DNA of 64,000 bases from Inquilinus sp. Marseille-Q2685. GTDB lineage: Bacteria; Pseudomonadota; Alphaproteobacteria; DSM-16000; Inquilinaceae. A program made the translations under genes and the position numbers. The stretch covers positions 327,347-391,346 of the forward strand of contig NZ_CAKAKL010000005.1 of assembly GCF_916619195.1 (NCBI RefSeq), written 5' to 3'. This document shows, piece after piece, positions 9,253-17,779 of the stretch. How positions within the stretch are numbered: position 1 is the stretch's first letter; the number at the start of each line of letters is the position of its first letter. The notes under the pieces were generated by a model. It worked only from the letters and a program-made list of their open reading frames with translations. It ran no database searches and had not been told where the DNA came from.

Positions 9253-10281
9253 ATGACGCCGGAAGTCTGGACGATTCCGACCGTCCTGCCCCTGATCTGG
9301 GCCGCGATCGCCGCCTTCGGGGTGTTCATGTATGTGCTGATGGACGGGTTCGACCTCGGCGTCGGCGTCCTCTACCCGTGGGCCCGCACCGAGGAGGACC
9401 GCGACCTGATGATGAACTCGGTCGCGCCGATCTGGGACGGCAACGAGACCTGGCTGGTGCTGGGCGGCGTGGTCCTCCTGGCCGTGTTCCCCGCCGCCTT
9501 CTCGATCATCCTGCCGGCGCTGTACCTGCCGATCACCTTCATGGTGATGGGGCTGATCTTCCGCGGCGTCGCCTTCGAGTTCCGGTTCAAGGCGCACACC
9601 AGCAAATGGCTGTGGACCGTGGCCTTCGCCGGCGGCAGCCTGCTCGCCACCTTCTTCCAGGGCGTGGTGCTGGGCACCTTCGTCCAGGGCTTTCCGCTTT
9701 CCGGCGGCCATTACACCGGCGGGGCGTTCCACTGGATCTCGCCCTTCAGCCTGATGACCGGAATCGCCCTGGTGCTCGGCTACGGCCTGCTCGGCGCCGC
9801 CTGGCTGGTGATGAAGACGGAAGGGCCGCTGCAGGCCTGGGCGCGCGACGCCACCATCCGCCTCTTGCTCGGCGTGCTGTTCTTCATGGCGGTGGTCAGC
9901 CTGTGGGTGCCGTTCCTGGACCGCGAGATCGCCGACCGCTGGTTCACCTGGCCGAACATCGCGTATTTCGCGCCGGTGCCGATCCTGGTGGTGCTGTTCG
10001 CCTGGCGGCTGTGGCTGTCGCTGCAGCGCGGCTCGGATTACGGGCCGTTCCTCTATACCATGGCGCTGTTCGTGCTGGGCTATACCGGCCTGGCGATCAG
10101 CCTGTGGCCCAAGGTGGTGCCGCCGGACCTGACCATCTGGGACGTCGCCGCCCCGGCCTCGTCGCAGCTGTTCCTCCTGATCGGCGTCGCCTTCCTGATC
10201 CCGCTGATCCTGGTCTACACCACCTATGCCTACTGGGTGTTCCGCGGCAAGGTTAAGGCCGGCGAGGGCTACGACCACTGA
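9253..10281 (+). CDS. cydB: Cytochrome bd-type ubiquinol oxidase subunit II
   Basis: A 342-residue polytopic subunit that pairs with CydA. The N-terminal block LMDGFDLGVGVLYPW and the following PIWDGNETWLVLGG are the signature of CydB/CioB proteins. Eight to nine hydrophobic segments fit the family length. The start ATG at 9253 lies four bases after the cydA stop, so translation is coupled. Downstream, GAGCCCGCC at 10282-10290 can pair with GGCGGGCTC at 10320-10328 around a 29-base loop; this is a possible but poor terminator without a U-tract. The operon would give microaerobic or cyanide- and NO-tolerant respiration. Confidence 0.95.
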   Translation: MTPEVWTIPTVLPLIWAAIAAFGVFMYVLMDGFDLGVGVLYPWARTEEDRDLMMNSVAPIWDGNETWLVLGGVVLLAVFPAAFSIILPALYLPITFMVMGLIFRGVAFEFRFKAHTSKWLWTVAFAGGSLLATFFQGVVLGTFVQGFPLSGGHYTGGAFHWISPFSLMTGIALVLGYGLLGAAWLVMKTEGPLQAWARDATIRLLLGVLFFMAVVSLWVPFLDREIADRWFTWPNIAYFAPVPILVVLFAWRLWLSLQRGSDYGPFLYTMALFVLGYTGLAISLWPKVVPPDLTIWDVAAPASSQLFLLIGVAFLIPLILVYTTYAYWVFRGKVKAGEGYDH

Positions 10282-10494
10282 GAGCCCGCCCGATAACGCT
10301 ACTGGCGCGGCCGTCTGACGGCGGGCTCGAAGCTTCCGGTGCTCACGCACCAAACGTGCGCTGCGCTCCGGTTCTCGAAACCACCGCCAGCCGACTCGCG
10401 CCAGCGCGTTCTCGGACGGGCGCTATATCGTAGTTGCGGAATCGCGGGCCGATCCGGGGTAGTCTCCGCGCCAACACTGTTCAGGAGACTCCCC

Positions 10495-11784
10495 ATGGCC
10501 GGATCGGGCTACCGCAAGGACCGCATCGGCAACCACAAGCTGCACCCCGAGACGCTGATGCTCGGCTACGGCTACGACCCCACCCTGTCCGAGGGCGCGG
10601 TCAAGCAGCCGGTGTTCCTGACCTCGACCTTCGTCTTCAAATCGGCGGAGGACGGGCGCGACTTCTTCGACTACACCGCCGGCCGGCGCGAGCCGAAGCC
10701 GGGCGTCGACGCGGGCCTGGTCTACACCCGCTTCAATCACCCCAACAGCGAGATCGTCGAGGACCGTCTGGCGATCTACGAGGGGGCCGAGGCCGCGGGC
10801 ATCTTCTCCAGCGGCATGTCGGCGATCGCGACCACGCTCCTGGCCTTCGCCCGGCCGGGCGACGTGATCCTGCACAGCCAGCCGCTCTATGGCGGCACCG
10901 AGACGCTGATCGCGCGCACCCTGGCGCCGTTCCAGATCGCCTCGGTCGGCTTCGCCGACGGCGTCGACGGCGCCGTGATCCGGGCCGCGGCCGACGAGGC
11001 GACGGCGAAGGGCCGGGTCTCGGTGATCCTGGTCGAGACGCCGTCCAACCCGCTCAACACCCTGGTCGATCTCGAGCTGGTGCGCGCCGTCGCCGACGAG
11101 ATCGGGGCGAAGCAGGGCCACACCCCGGTGGTGGTCTGCGACAACACCCTCCTGGGCCCGATCTTCCAGAAGCCGATCCGGCACGGCACCGACATCGTGG
11201 TCTATTCGCTGACCAAATATGTCGGCGGCCACAGCGACCTGGTGGCCGGCGCGGTGCTGGGCCGGCGCGACCAGATCAAGCAGGTGAAACTGCTGCGCGG
11301 CGCCATCGGCACGCAGCTCGACCCGCATTCGGCCTGGATGATCGCGCGGTCGCTGGAGACGCTGTCGCTGCGCATGACCGCCGCCTGCCGCAACGCCGAG
11401 ACCGTGACGCGGTTCCTGGCCGAGCATCCGCAGGTGGCGCGGGTCTACTACCCGGCGCTGCTGCCCGAAGGCAGCCCGGAACGCGCGGTGCTCGACCGGC
11501 AATGCACCGGCGCCGGCACCACCTTCTCCTTCGACATCAAGGGCGGCGAGGCCGAGGCCTTCCGCTTCCTCAACGCGCTCAGGATCTTCAAGCTCGCGGT
11601 CAGCCTGGGCGGCACCGAATCCCTGGTCTGCCACCCGGCGACCACGGTGCATTCCGGCGTGCCGAAGGAGACGCGGGAGCGGATCGGCATCTCCGACGCC
11701 ACCATCCGCGTCTCGATCGGCATCGAGCATGTCGAGGACCTGATCGCCGACCTGACCCAGGCTTTGGCGGCCAGCGCGGGCTGA
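10495..11784 (+). CDS. Cystathionine gamma-synthase family PLP enzyme
   Basis: A complete Cys/Met metabolism PLP enzyme of 429 residues. The cofactor lysine is in [16 protein letters not shown], and [16 protein letters not shown] and [12 protein letters not shown] mark the active-site loops. It is longer at the N-terminus than classic MetB or MetC proteins, with an extra block around [14 protein letters not shown], which is common in a clade annotated as cystathionine gamma-synthase family or methionine gamma-lyase-like. ATG at 10495 has CAGGAG eight bases upstream; the frame runs a further 156 bases upstream without a ribosome site. Together with the metZ fragment at the window's start this gives two related enzymes within 11 kb. 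The exact reaction (gamma-elimination or gamma-replacement) is not determined. Confidence 0.85.
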   Translation: MAGSGYRKDRIGNHKLHPETLMLGYGYDPTLSEGAVKQPVFLTSTFVFKSAEDGRDFFDYTAGRREPKPGVDAGLVYTRFNHPNSEIVEDRLAIYEGAEAAGIFSSGMSAIATTLLAFARPGDVILHSQPLYGGTETLIARTLAPFQIASVGFADGVDGAVIRAAADEATAKGRVSVILVETPSNPLNTLVDLELVRAVADEIGAKQGHTPVVVCDNTLLGPIFQKPIRHGTDIVVYSLTKYVGGHSDLVAGAVLGRRDQIKQVKLLRGAIGTQLDPHSAWMIARSLETLSLRMTAACRNAETVTRFLAEHPQVARVYYPALLPEGSPERAVLDRQCTGAGTTFSFDIKGGEAEAFRFLNALRIFKLAVSLGGTESLVCHPATTVHSGVPKETRERIGISDATIRVSIGIEHVEDLIADLTQALAASAG

Positions 11785-11878
11785 CCCCGCCACGCGTCGG
11801 GCGAGATCCGACTGCCTCGCCCGCTTGCAAGACCTGTTTCAGAATTCGATCACTTGAACCGACGCGTACTTCCACTCT

Positions 11879-11914
11879 CCCCCTCCCCTTGCGGGAGGGG
11901 GTTAGGGGGAGGGG
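11879..11914. repeat. REP-like GC-rich hairpin overlapping the tetR stop
   Basis: CCCCCTCCC (11879-11887) and GGGAGGGGG (11893-11901) form a 9-bp stem. The following TTA is the tetR stop codon read on the minus strand, and a further G-rich run follows to 11914, giving four G-tracts in a row. The element resembles the CTCTCCC/GGGAGAGG intergenic repeats of GC-rich proteobacteria, and a related one lies at 17509-17552. Confidence 0.6.
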
Positions 11915-12516
11915 TTTGGCGCCGCTGGCTTCGCCCCCGTCTGCAGGCGAAGGCCGTCGACGAAGACATCCAGCAGCTTCAGCACGGTTTCCTGCCAGCC
12001 GGGCTGGTCGTGCATGTAGCACATGCCCACGAGCGCGCGCAGGAGGTCCTCGGCGCTGATATCGGGGCGGATCTCGCCGGCCGAGACGGCCTGGTCCAGC
12101 AGCGTGCCGGCGGCCTTGGTCAGGCGATCGAACGTGTGGGCATAGAGTTCCGACCGTCCGTGCGTCGCAAGCGCCAGCGCCGCCAGCATGCCCTTCTTCG
12201 TGGCGACCAGGTCGACATTGGATCTGAGCCAGGAGCGCAGGGCATCGACCGGCGCCGCCTCTCCCTTCAGCTGCTCGGCCAAAGCCCCGAGCTGCTCCAC
12301 CTCGCGTCGATAGACCGCCTCGAACAGGGCGTCGCGGGTCGGAAAGTGCCGATACAGGGTGCCGATGCCCACCCCGGCTCGCCTTGCCACCGCCTCGAGG
12401 CTGGCGTCCGGCCCCCCGGCGCTGAACACGGCCTTCGCGGCTTCCAGGACGCGCTCGCGATTGCGGGCCGCATCGGCGCGCGGCTTCCGGGTGGTCTTTG
12501 CCGGGTTCTCTTCCAT
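11902..12516 (-). CDS. TetR/AcrR family transcriptional regulator
   Basis: A 204-residue repressor-type protein. The helix-turn-helix occupies about residues 30-60 (SLEAVARRAGVGIGTLYRHF), and the remainder is a mostly helical ligand-binding domain (EQLGALAEQLK through DLLRALVGMCYMH). The domain order and length fit TetR/AcrR proteins that sense small hydrophobic or aldehyde-like molecules. ATG at 12516 is preferred because GAGGA lies just upstream; an ATG at 12537 would add seven residues. It diverges from the molybdoenzyme operon at 12718, which is the obvious target. A palindrome at 12551-12565 in the shared upstream region is a candidate operator. The last residues (PNPSP) and the stop are encoded inside a G-rich repeat. 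Confidence 0.9.
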   Translation of the reverse strand: MEENPAKTTRKPRADAARNRERVLEAAKAVFSAGGPDASLEAVARRAGVGIGTLYRHFPTRDALFEAVYRREVEQLGALAEQLKGEAAPVDALRSWLRSNVDLVATKKGMLAALALATHGRSELYAHTFDRLTKAAGTLLDQAVSAGEIRPDISAEDLLRALVGMCYMHDQPGWQETVLKLLDVFVDGLRLQTGAKPAAPNPSP

Positions 12517-12550
12517 ATTCCTCGTCTGAGCACCCATCCTGCTTGAAAAG

Positions 12551-12565
12551 CGGAGGGTCCCTCCG
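12551..12565. promoter_or_regulatory. Candidate TetR operator palindrome
   Basis: CGGAGGG-T-CCCTCCG is a perfect 7-bp inverted repeat around one central base. It lies 34 bases upstream of the tetR start codon and about 150 bases upstream of the divergent molybdoenzyme operon. The adjacent AT-rich TATATTAT (12566-12573) reads GATAATATA toward tetR and would serve as a -10 box whose start point falls inside the palindrome. This is an inference from position and symmetry. Confidence 0.5.
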
Positions 12566-12717
12566 TATATTATCCAAACGGACACGACTTCGAAACGCCA
12601 AGTCGAACAAGGCGGGCGCCTGGTGTCCTCATAGCACGCAAATCCGGCCGTTCCGGCCTCGCCGCGCGTCTCGTGCGGCCGCCATGCCTTCGACGATATC
12701 ACCGATCGGAGTCCTGC

Positions 12718-13215
12718 ATGAGTTTCTCGATCAGCCTCACCGTGAATGGTGCGCGGCATGACATCGAGCTGGATGATCCGCGGGTCACCCTGCTCGATCT
12801 TCTGCGCGAACGCCTCGACCTGACCGGCACGAAGAAGGGGTGCGACCGCGGCCAGTGCGGCGCCTGCACGGTCCTGGTCGACGGCCGCCGCATCAATTCG
12901 TGCCTGGCGCTTGCGGTCAGCCATGACGAGGCCGACATCCTCACGATCGAGGGCGTCGCCCGCGGCGACGAGCTTCATCCGGTCCAGGCCGCCTTCATCG
13001 CCCATGACGGTTTTCAGTGCGGGTTCTGCACGCCGGGCCAGATCATGAGTGCCATCGGCCTGATCGGGGAAGGCCAGGCCGGCGACGACCCCGAACGCAT
13101 CCGCGAAGGCATGAGCGGCAATCTCTGCCGATGCGCGGCCTATGCCGGGATCACGGAGGCTGTGCTTGAGGCGCAGAAGAACCTGGCCGAAGCCGGCCGG
13201 AGGGACGCTGCGTGA
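12718..13215 (+). CDS. Molybdenum aldehyde oxidoreductase, [2Fe-2S] subunit (PaoA/YagT-like)
   Basis: The small electron-transfer subunit (165 residues) of a xanthine oxidase family enzyme. The plant-type [2Fe-2S] cluster is ligated by C42, C47, C50 and C62 (KKGCDRGQCGACTVLVDG). The second cluster uses the FQCGFCTPGQ and NLCRCAAY cysteines. No twin-arginine signal precedes the ferredoxin domain; the protein starts MSFSISLTVNGA, so the complex should be cytoplasmic, unlike E. coli PaoA. GGAG at 12708-12711 supports the start at 12718. The stop overlaps the GTG start of the FAD subunit by 4 bases. The operon diverges from tetR and is probably controlled by it. Confidence 0.93.
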   Translation: MSFSISLTVNGARHDIELDDPRVTLLDLLRERLDLTGTKKGCDRGQCGACTVLVDGRRINSCLALAVSHDEADILTIEGVARGDELHPVQAAFIAHDGFQCGFCTPGQIMSAIGLIGEGQAGDDPERIREGMSGNLCRCAAYAGITEAVLEAQKNLAEAGRRDAA

Positions 13216-14270
13216 ACACCTTCGAATACGTCAGGCCCGCCACGATCTCCGATGCCGTCGCGGCTGCGGCCGAGCCGGGGGCCGCCTATTTCGCCGCCGG
13301 CACGAACCTGCTCGACCTGATGAAGGTCGGCGTCTCCCGTCCCGGCCGTCTCGTCGACATCACGCGGCTGCCGGGGCTCGACCGCATCGAGGCCTTGCCC
13401 GACGGAGGGATTCGCATCGGCGCCCTGGTGCGCAATGCCGACCTCGCCCACGACCCGGATTTCGCCCGGAGCTATCCGGCGGTGGCGGAGGCGCTGCTGT
13501 CCGGCGCCTCGGCGCAGCTCCGCAATGCCGCGACGGTCGGCGGCAACCTGCTGCAGCGGACGCGCTGCGCGTATTTCTATGACACCGCCAGCGCCTGCAA
13601 CAGGCGCCAGCCGGGCGCGGGCTGCGACGCCCGCGAGGGCGAGAACCGGCTGCATGCCGTGCTCGGCTGGAGCGACGGCTGCATCGCCACTCACCCTTCC
13701 GACTTCTGCGTGCCGCTCGTCGCGCTGGATGCCGTGGCGGAGATCGAGGGCAGGAACAGCCGGCGCGAGATCGCCGTCGAGGATCTCCACCGGCTGCCGG
13801 GCACAACGCCCGACCGCGAGAGCGCGCTTGAGCCGGGCGACCTGATCGTCGCCATCCGCCTGCCGCCCGCGGCCGCCGCATTCTCCGCTCATGCCCGCTA
13901 CCTCAAGGTGCGGGAACGCACCTCATACGCCTTTGCGGTCGTCTCGGCCGCGGCGGCGCTCCGCATCGAGGACGGCACGATCCGGGAGGCCCGGCTCGCG
14001 CTCGGCGGCGTGGCGGCCAAGCCATGGCGCGCCCGGGCAGCGGAGGCTGTTCTCGCCGGCGCCAGGCCGGGCGCCGCCGCCTTCCGCCAAGCGGCGGAGG
14101 TGGCCCTGGCGGACGCTAGGCCCTCGGGCGACAACGCCTACAAGATCGAGCTCGCGCGCCGGGTCCTCGTCCGGACCCTGACGCTCGCCGCAGCCGGCAC
14201 GCCCAAGCGCCTCCCCGCCCTTCCGGCCTCGCCGTTCTCATCAGCTTGCGGAGCGCGCCACGATGACTGA
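13212..14270 (+). CDS. Molybdenum aldehyde oxidoreductase, FAD subunit with extra Fe-S motif (PaoB/YagS-like)
   Basis: A 352-residue FAD-binding subunit. The flavin-binding region is marked by FAAGTNLLDLMKVGV near the N-terminus and ATVGGNLLQRTRC around residues 108-119. A cysteine set C119, C129, C138 and C157 (RCAYFYD, ACNRRQPGAGC, DGC) matches the insertion that carries an additional [4Fe-4S] cluster in E. coli PaoB. This separates it from ordinary xanthine dehydrogenase FAD subunits. It passes electrons from the molybdenum and Fe-S centres to an acceptor. It starts at GTG 13212, overlapping the previous stop by 4 bases, and overlaps the large subunit by 8 bases, so the three are made together. 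Confidence 0.9.
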   Translation: MNTFEYVRPATISDAVAAAAEPGAAYFAAGTNLLDLMKVGVSRPGRLVDITRLPGLDRIEALPDGGIRIGALVRNADLAHDPDFARSYPAVAEALLSGASAQLRNAATVGGNLLQRTRCAYFYDTASACNRRQPGAGCDAREGENRLHAVLGWSDGCIATHPSDFCVPLVALDAVAEIEGRNSRREIAVEDLHRLPGTTPDRESALEPGDLIVAIRLPPAAAAFSAHARYLKVRERTSYAFAVVSAAAALRIEDGTIREARLALGGVAAKPWRARAAEAVLAGARPGAAAFRQAAEVALADARPSGDNAYKIELARRVLVRTLTLAAAGTPKRLPALPASPFSSACGARHDD

Positions 14271-16530
14271 GATCCGCCCCTCAGCCGCTGTCGGCCATAT
14301 GCGCCACGGCTCCAGCATCGGCCAGCCACTGACGCGCCGCGACGGCATCCTGAAGGTGACGGGCGCGGCGCGCTACGCCGCCGACAATCACCCGGCGGGG
14401 ATGCTGTACGCGGTTCTCGCGGTCAGCAGCATCGCCCGCGGCCGGGTGAAGGCCCTCGATATCGATGCGGCCAAGGCCCATCCGGGCGTGATCGAGGTCA
14501 TGACCTCCGGGAACCGGCCGCCGCTGGCGATGGATCCGGACGAGAAGTCGAACCCCTTCATGTTCCGGATCGATGTCCTGCAGAACGACTTGGTGCGTTA
14601 TGCCAACCAGCCGATCGCGGTGGTGATCGCCGAGACGCTGGAGGCCGCGACGGAGGGCGCGGCGCTGCTGTCGCCGCAATACGAGACACTGCCCGCACGT
14701 GTGGGGCTCGACGCTGGCGACAGCTTCGTGCCGCCGGCCGTCGGCGTCGGCAATCCGGCCCAGGTGGAACGGGGCGAGGTCGAGGCAGCCCTTGCCGCCT
14801 CGCCCAACCGGGTCGAGGCGACCTATGAGACTCCCAGCCAGTACCACAACGCCATGGAGCCTCACGCCATCGTGGCCTCCTGGGACGGCGATGCCCTCTC
14901 GATCGACACGCCGAGCCAGGGCATGGCGATGGCTCAGGGCCGGATCGCAGGGCTGTTCGGCATCCCGCCCGAGAAGATCCATATCCGCAGCCCCTTCCTC
15001 GGCGGCGGATTCGGCTCCAAGGGCCTGGTTTCCGGGCCGCAGGTCCTCGGCATCCTCGCGGCCCGGCTGGTCGGCCGGCCGGTCAAGCTGGTGCTGCGCC
15101 GCGAGCAGATGTACGGGCCGGTCGGCCATCGCGCGCCAACCCGCCAGACGCTCCGGATCGGCCTCGACGGCGAGGGCCGGATGACGGCGCTTGCCCATCA
15201 TGCGAGGACGACGTCGAGCAGCTTCGACGATTTCTTCGAGCCGGCGGCCGACGCCTCGCACACGCTCTACGCCAGCCCGGCGATCGCCACCTCGCACGAA
15301 GCGGTCCGCGTCGACACCGGCACGCCCTTGTTCATGCGGGCGCCTGGGGAAGCCACCGGCTCGATCGCGCTGGAAAGCGCGATCGACGAAGCGGCCTGGG
15401 CCTGCGGGATGGACCCGCTGGCCCTCCGGGTGAAGAACTACGCCGCGGGCGAGCCGATCTCCGGCAAGCCGTTCTCCTCCAAGGCTCTGCGCGAATGCTA
15501 CGCGGGAGGGGCTGCGCGTTTCGGCTGGTCGGGGCGGCCGCTCGCGCCGCGGCAGATGCGGGACGAGGCCGGCTTCCTCGTCGGCTGGGGCATGGGGACC
15601 GCGACCTTCCCGGCGCTGATGTTCCAGGCCCAGGCCCGCGCCGTGCTGCGGCGCGACGGCACTGCCGTGATGGAGACCGGCGCCCAGGACATGGGGCAGG
15701 GCGCCTGGACCGCGTTGGCTCAGATCGCGGCCGACGGCCTCGGGCTCGATCTCGATCAGGTGGAGTTCAGGGCCGGCTCGTCCGATCTCCCGGATGCCGG
15801 CATCGCCGGTGGTTCGGCCCACACCGCCACGGCCGGGATGGCGATCCACGGCGCCGGCGCCGACGTCATCGCCAAGCTGACCGATCTGGCGACAGGTGAT
15901 CAGCGTTCGCCCCTGTTCGGGGCGGGAAATGCCGGGGGGCTGGCGCGAAGCGGCCGCCTGTTCCGCCGTGACGACGAAAGCCGGAGCGAGAGCTATATCG
16001 ACATTCTCGCCCGCGCCGGGCTGACTGAGTTGGAGGGCCGTGGCAGGAGCGCCGCGGACCCCGCGGCTCAGTCGGCCTATGCGATGCATGCGCACGGGGC
16101 GGTCTTTGCCGAGGTCAAGATCGACCCCGATCTCGGCCAGGTCCGCGTCACCCGACTCGTTGGGGCCTTTGCGGCGGGTCGGGTCATCAATCCGCGGCTC
16201 GTGCGCAGCCAGTACTATGGCGGCATGATCTGGGGTGCGTCCTTCGCACTGCATGAGGAAGCGGTGATGGATCGGCGTTCCGGCCGCATCCTGAATGCCG
16301 ATCTCGCCGAGTACCACGTCCCGGTGAATGCCGACGTGCCGTCCATCGATGCCCTGATGATCGAGGAGCACGATCCCCATGTGAACGCCCTGGGCATCAA
16401 GGGGGTCGGGGAGATCGGCATCACCGGCACCGCCGGTGCCGTGGCGAACGCGGTCTGGCACGCGACGGGAACGCGTGTCCGCCGCTTCCCGATCAGGCTG
16501 CATGACCTGCTGACGCCGGCATCGGACTAG
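14263..16530 (+). CDS. Molybdenum aldehyde oxidoreductase, molybdopterin-binding subunit (PaoC/YagR-like)
   Basis: The 755-residue catalytic subunit binds the molybdenum cofactor. The xanthine oxidase family pattern is complete: a TGAARYAADNHPAGMLYA entry domain, FLGGGFGSKG, the ETGAQDMGQGAWTALAQIAADG block, and the catalytic base E717 in KGVGEIGITGT. Length and partners resemble the PaoABC aldehyde oxidoreductase of E. coli, which detoxifies aromatic and other aldehydes. No PaoD/XdhC-type cofactor-insertion chaperone lies next to it, so one must be supplied from elsewhere. Substrate is not readable from sequence; a regulator of the TetR class fits induction by a toxic aldehyde. Confidence 0.92.
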   Translation: MTEIRPSAAVGHMRHGSSIGQPLTRRDGILKVTGAARYAADNHPAGMLYAVLAVSSIARGRVKALDIDAAKAHPGVIEVMTSGNRPPLAMDPDEKSNPFMFRIDVLQNDLVRYANQPIAVVIAETLEAATEGAALLSPQYETLPARVGLDAGDSFVPPAVGVGNPAQVERGEVEAALAASPNRVEATYETPSQYHNAMEPHAIVASWDGDALSIDTPSQGMAMAQGRIAGLFGIPPEKIHIRSPFLGGGFGSKGLVSGPQVLGILAARLVGRPVKLVLRREQMYGPVGHRAPTRQTLRIGLDGEGRMTALAHHARTTSSSFDDFFEPAADASHTLYASPAIATSHEAVRVDTGTPLFMRAPGEATGSIALESAIDEAAWACGMDPLALRVKNYAAGEPISGKPFSSKALRECYAGGAARFGWSGRPLAPRQMRDEAGFLVGWGMGTATFPALMFQAQARAVLRRDGTAVMETGAQDMGQGAWTALAQIAADGLGLDLDQVEFRAGSSDLPDAGIAGGSAHTATAGMAIHGAGADVIAKLTDLATGDQRSPLFGAGNAGGLARSGRLFRRDDESRSESYIDILARAGLTELEGRGRSAADPAAQSAYAMHAHGAVFAEVKIDPDLGQVRVTRLVGAFAAGRVINPRLVRSQYYGGMIWGASFALHEEAVMDRRSGRILNADLAEYHVPVNADVPSIDALMIEEHDPHVNALGIKGVGEIGITGTAGAVANAVWHATGTRVRRFPIRLHDLLTPASD

Positions 16531-16742
16531 CCACCGGGCAAGTGCAAGAAAGTCGGTGGCGCCGATGACGGCAGGGGTGCGGATGATCGGAGCGGTTCGC
16601 GCCTCCCGCCGGCACGCTCGGCCTGTCTTCAAGGATCGTGTTGAGCGGAACCGCCGACCGCCGGCATGGACACGCTGCGAGCCGGCATCGAGGCAGAGCG
16701 TGTAAACACTTCGTGCAGTTGTATTATCTTGCAGGCGCGTTC

Positions 16743-17393
16743 ATGCTATGTTCCATGGACGCGACGCAGACCGATCGGACATCGGAGGCCGCGCCCGCTC
16801 TTCAGGAGGAGCGGGCGGCCCGGCATCTGCGCATGCTCGCCCGGGCGGCGGACGTCCATATGGAGATCATCGAGGCCACCCGCACGGAAGCGGTGGAGGC
16901 GCCGCAGCCCGGGGTCGACTATGGCCAGCGGATCGCCGTCGTCACCCGGTCGCTGCGGCTGACCCTGCTGCTGGAGGACAAGCTGTCGCGGCAGGCGGAG
17001 GAGAAGCGCAAGGCCGCGGCGCAGCGCGAGGCGGCGCAGGAGGACTGGCACGGGCTGCGGGTGCAGCTGGCGATGATGGCGGCGGCCTATGAGGTGTCCG
17101 AGGAGGGCGAGGAGGCCGACCGCCGTGAAGCCGAGATGCATGAGCGGCTGGAGCGGCCGGAGGTGGTGGAGCTGATCGAGGCCAGCCGTCCGGAGGTGGC
17201 GGTGGCGGCGCTGTGCCGGCGCTGGGGCTACCCGGTGCGGGTGGAGCAGTGGCTGGAGATGGCCGACGAGGCGATGGAGGAGCTCGGCTTCCTGCCGCCG
17301 CAGGACGGCGAGGACGATCCGCCTGCGGACCCGCCCGAGCCCCGCCCGGCTGCTGCTCCCGGCCGCAGACCCAGAGCTCCGGACACGGGATGA
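16743..17393 (+). CDS. Hypothetical protein, acidic and helical
   Basis: I do not recognise a family. The 216-residue product is rich in Glu, Ala and Arg and appears almost entirely helical. A region around residues 60-105 (LLLEDKLSRQAEEKRKAAAQ) has coiled-coil character. The C-terminus, from about residue 185, is a proline-rich disordered tail (DDPPADPPEPRP). No signal peptide or membrane segment is convincing. The start is uncertain: ATG 16743 has GCAGG about ten bases upstream, ATG 16755 is in frame too, and the open frame runs further upstream to 16638. It stands alone, with an intergenic repeat cluster after it. The upstream TATTAT at 16722-16727 could be a -10 box but has no good -35 partner. 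Confidence 0.55.
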   Translation: MLCSMDATQTDRTSEAAPALQEERAARHLRMLARAADVHMEIIEATRTEAVEAPQPGVDYGQRIAVVTRSLRLTLLLEDKLSRQAEEKRKAAAQREAAQEDWHGLRVQLAMMAAAYEVSEEGEEADRREAEMHERLERPEVVELIEASRPEVAVAALCRRWGYPVRVEQWLEMADEAMEELGFLPPQDGEDDPPADPPEPRPAAAPGRRPRAPDTG

Positions 17394-17404
17394 CCGCGTC
17401 GGTT

Positions 17405-17484
17405 GGGTTCGCCCGTGGCGAACCCGACATCCGGCCGCCGTCGCGGCCCCCGATCCTGTTGGGTTCGCGTGCCGCGAACCCAAC
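17405..17484. repeat. Two copies of a GGGTTCGC palindrome
   Basis: GGGTTCGCC-CGT-GGCGAACCC (17405-17425) is a 9-bp perfect stem. Thirty-two bases further on, GTTGGGTTCGCG (17458-17469) pairs with CGCGAACCCAAC (17473-17484) as a 12-bp perfect stem around TGC. Both share the GGGTTCGC/GCGAACCC core with different loops. They could be terminators or a small dispersed repeat family. Confidence 0.65.
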
Positions 17485-17508
17485 CTATGAAACGAACCGC
17501 TTCCTTTG

Positions 17509-17552
17509 CCTCTCCCGCCCCGCGGGAGAGGTCGGAGGCGCTTGCGCCTCCG
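17509..17552. repeat. REP-like double stem
   Basis: CCTCTCCCG (17509-17517) pairs with CGGGAGAGG (17523-17531). Directly after it, CGGAGGCG (17533-17540) pairs with CGCCTCCG (17545-17552). GGGTGAGGG after the second stem can pair with CCCTCACCC near 17582. This CTCTCCC...GGGTGAGGG layout is a common intergenic repeat type in GC-rich alphaproteobacteria. Confidence 0.6.
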
Positions 17553-17660
17553 GGTGAGGGGAGTTTGTCGAGGCCGGGACCGACCCTCACCCGGGAGATG
17601 CTCGCCATCCTGTCAGGCCATGATGTGACCGGATCTCATACCAGCGGCCCGAAATATTGA

Positions 17661-17730
17661 CCCGTCATGGCGAGCCCCGAAGGGGCGTGGCCATCCAGGG
17701 CGGCTCGCACCGGCCCCTGGCCATGACGGG
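17661..17730. repeat. Intergenic inverted repeat, CCCGTCATGGC arms
   Basis: CCCGTCATGGC (17661-17671) and GCCATGACGGG (17720-17730) form an 11-bp perfect inverted repeat. A smaller internal hairpin, GCCCC-GAA-GGGGC, lies inside it. The GTCATGGCGAG...GGCCATCCAGG wording is that of a dispersed repeat known to me from alphaproteobacterial intergenic regions. Confidence 0.55.
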
Positions 17731-17779
17731 GAAGGGACCGAAGTGTCGATCTTAAAGGCCGCCGGTATAAGCTGGGCGG

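Larger units (their letters stand above)
17394..17779. other. Gene-free interval packed with hairpin repeats
   Basis: This 386-base stretch holds no convincing gene. It contains two related palindromes (17405-17425 and 17458-17484), a REP-like pair of stems (17509-17552) and a longer inverted repeat (17661-17730). The composition is that of an intergenic repeat sink between convergent transcription units. Confidence 0.7.

Noticed and set aside
10282..10328. Terminator after cydB
   Set aside because: The 9-bp arms are perfect, but the 29-base loop and lack of a U-tract make it too weak to list as a feature.
1..11784. The metZ fragment and the enzyme at 10495 as a recent duplication
   Set aside because: The two share family motifs only; lengths and flanking blocks differ strongly, so they are old paralogues.
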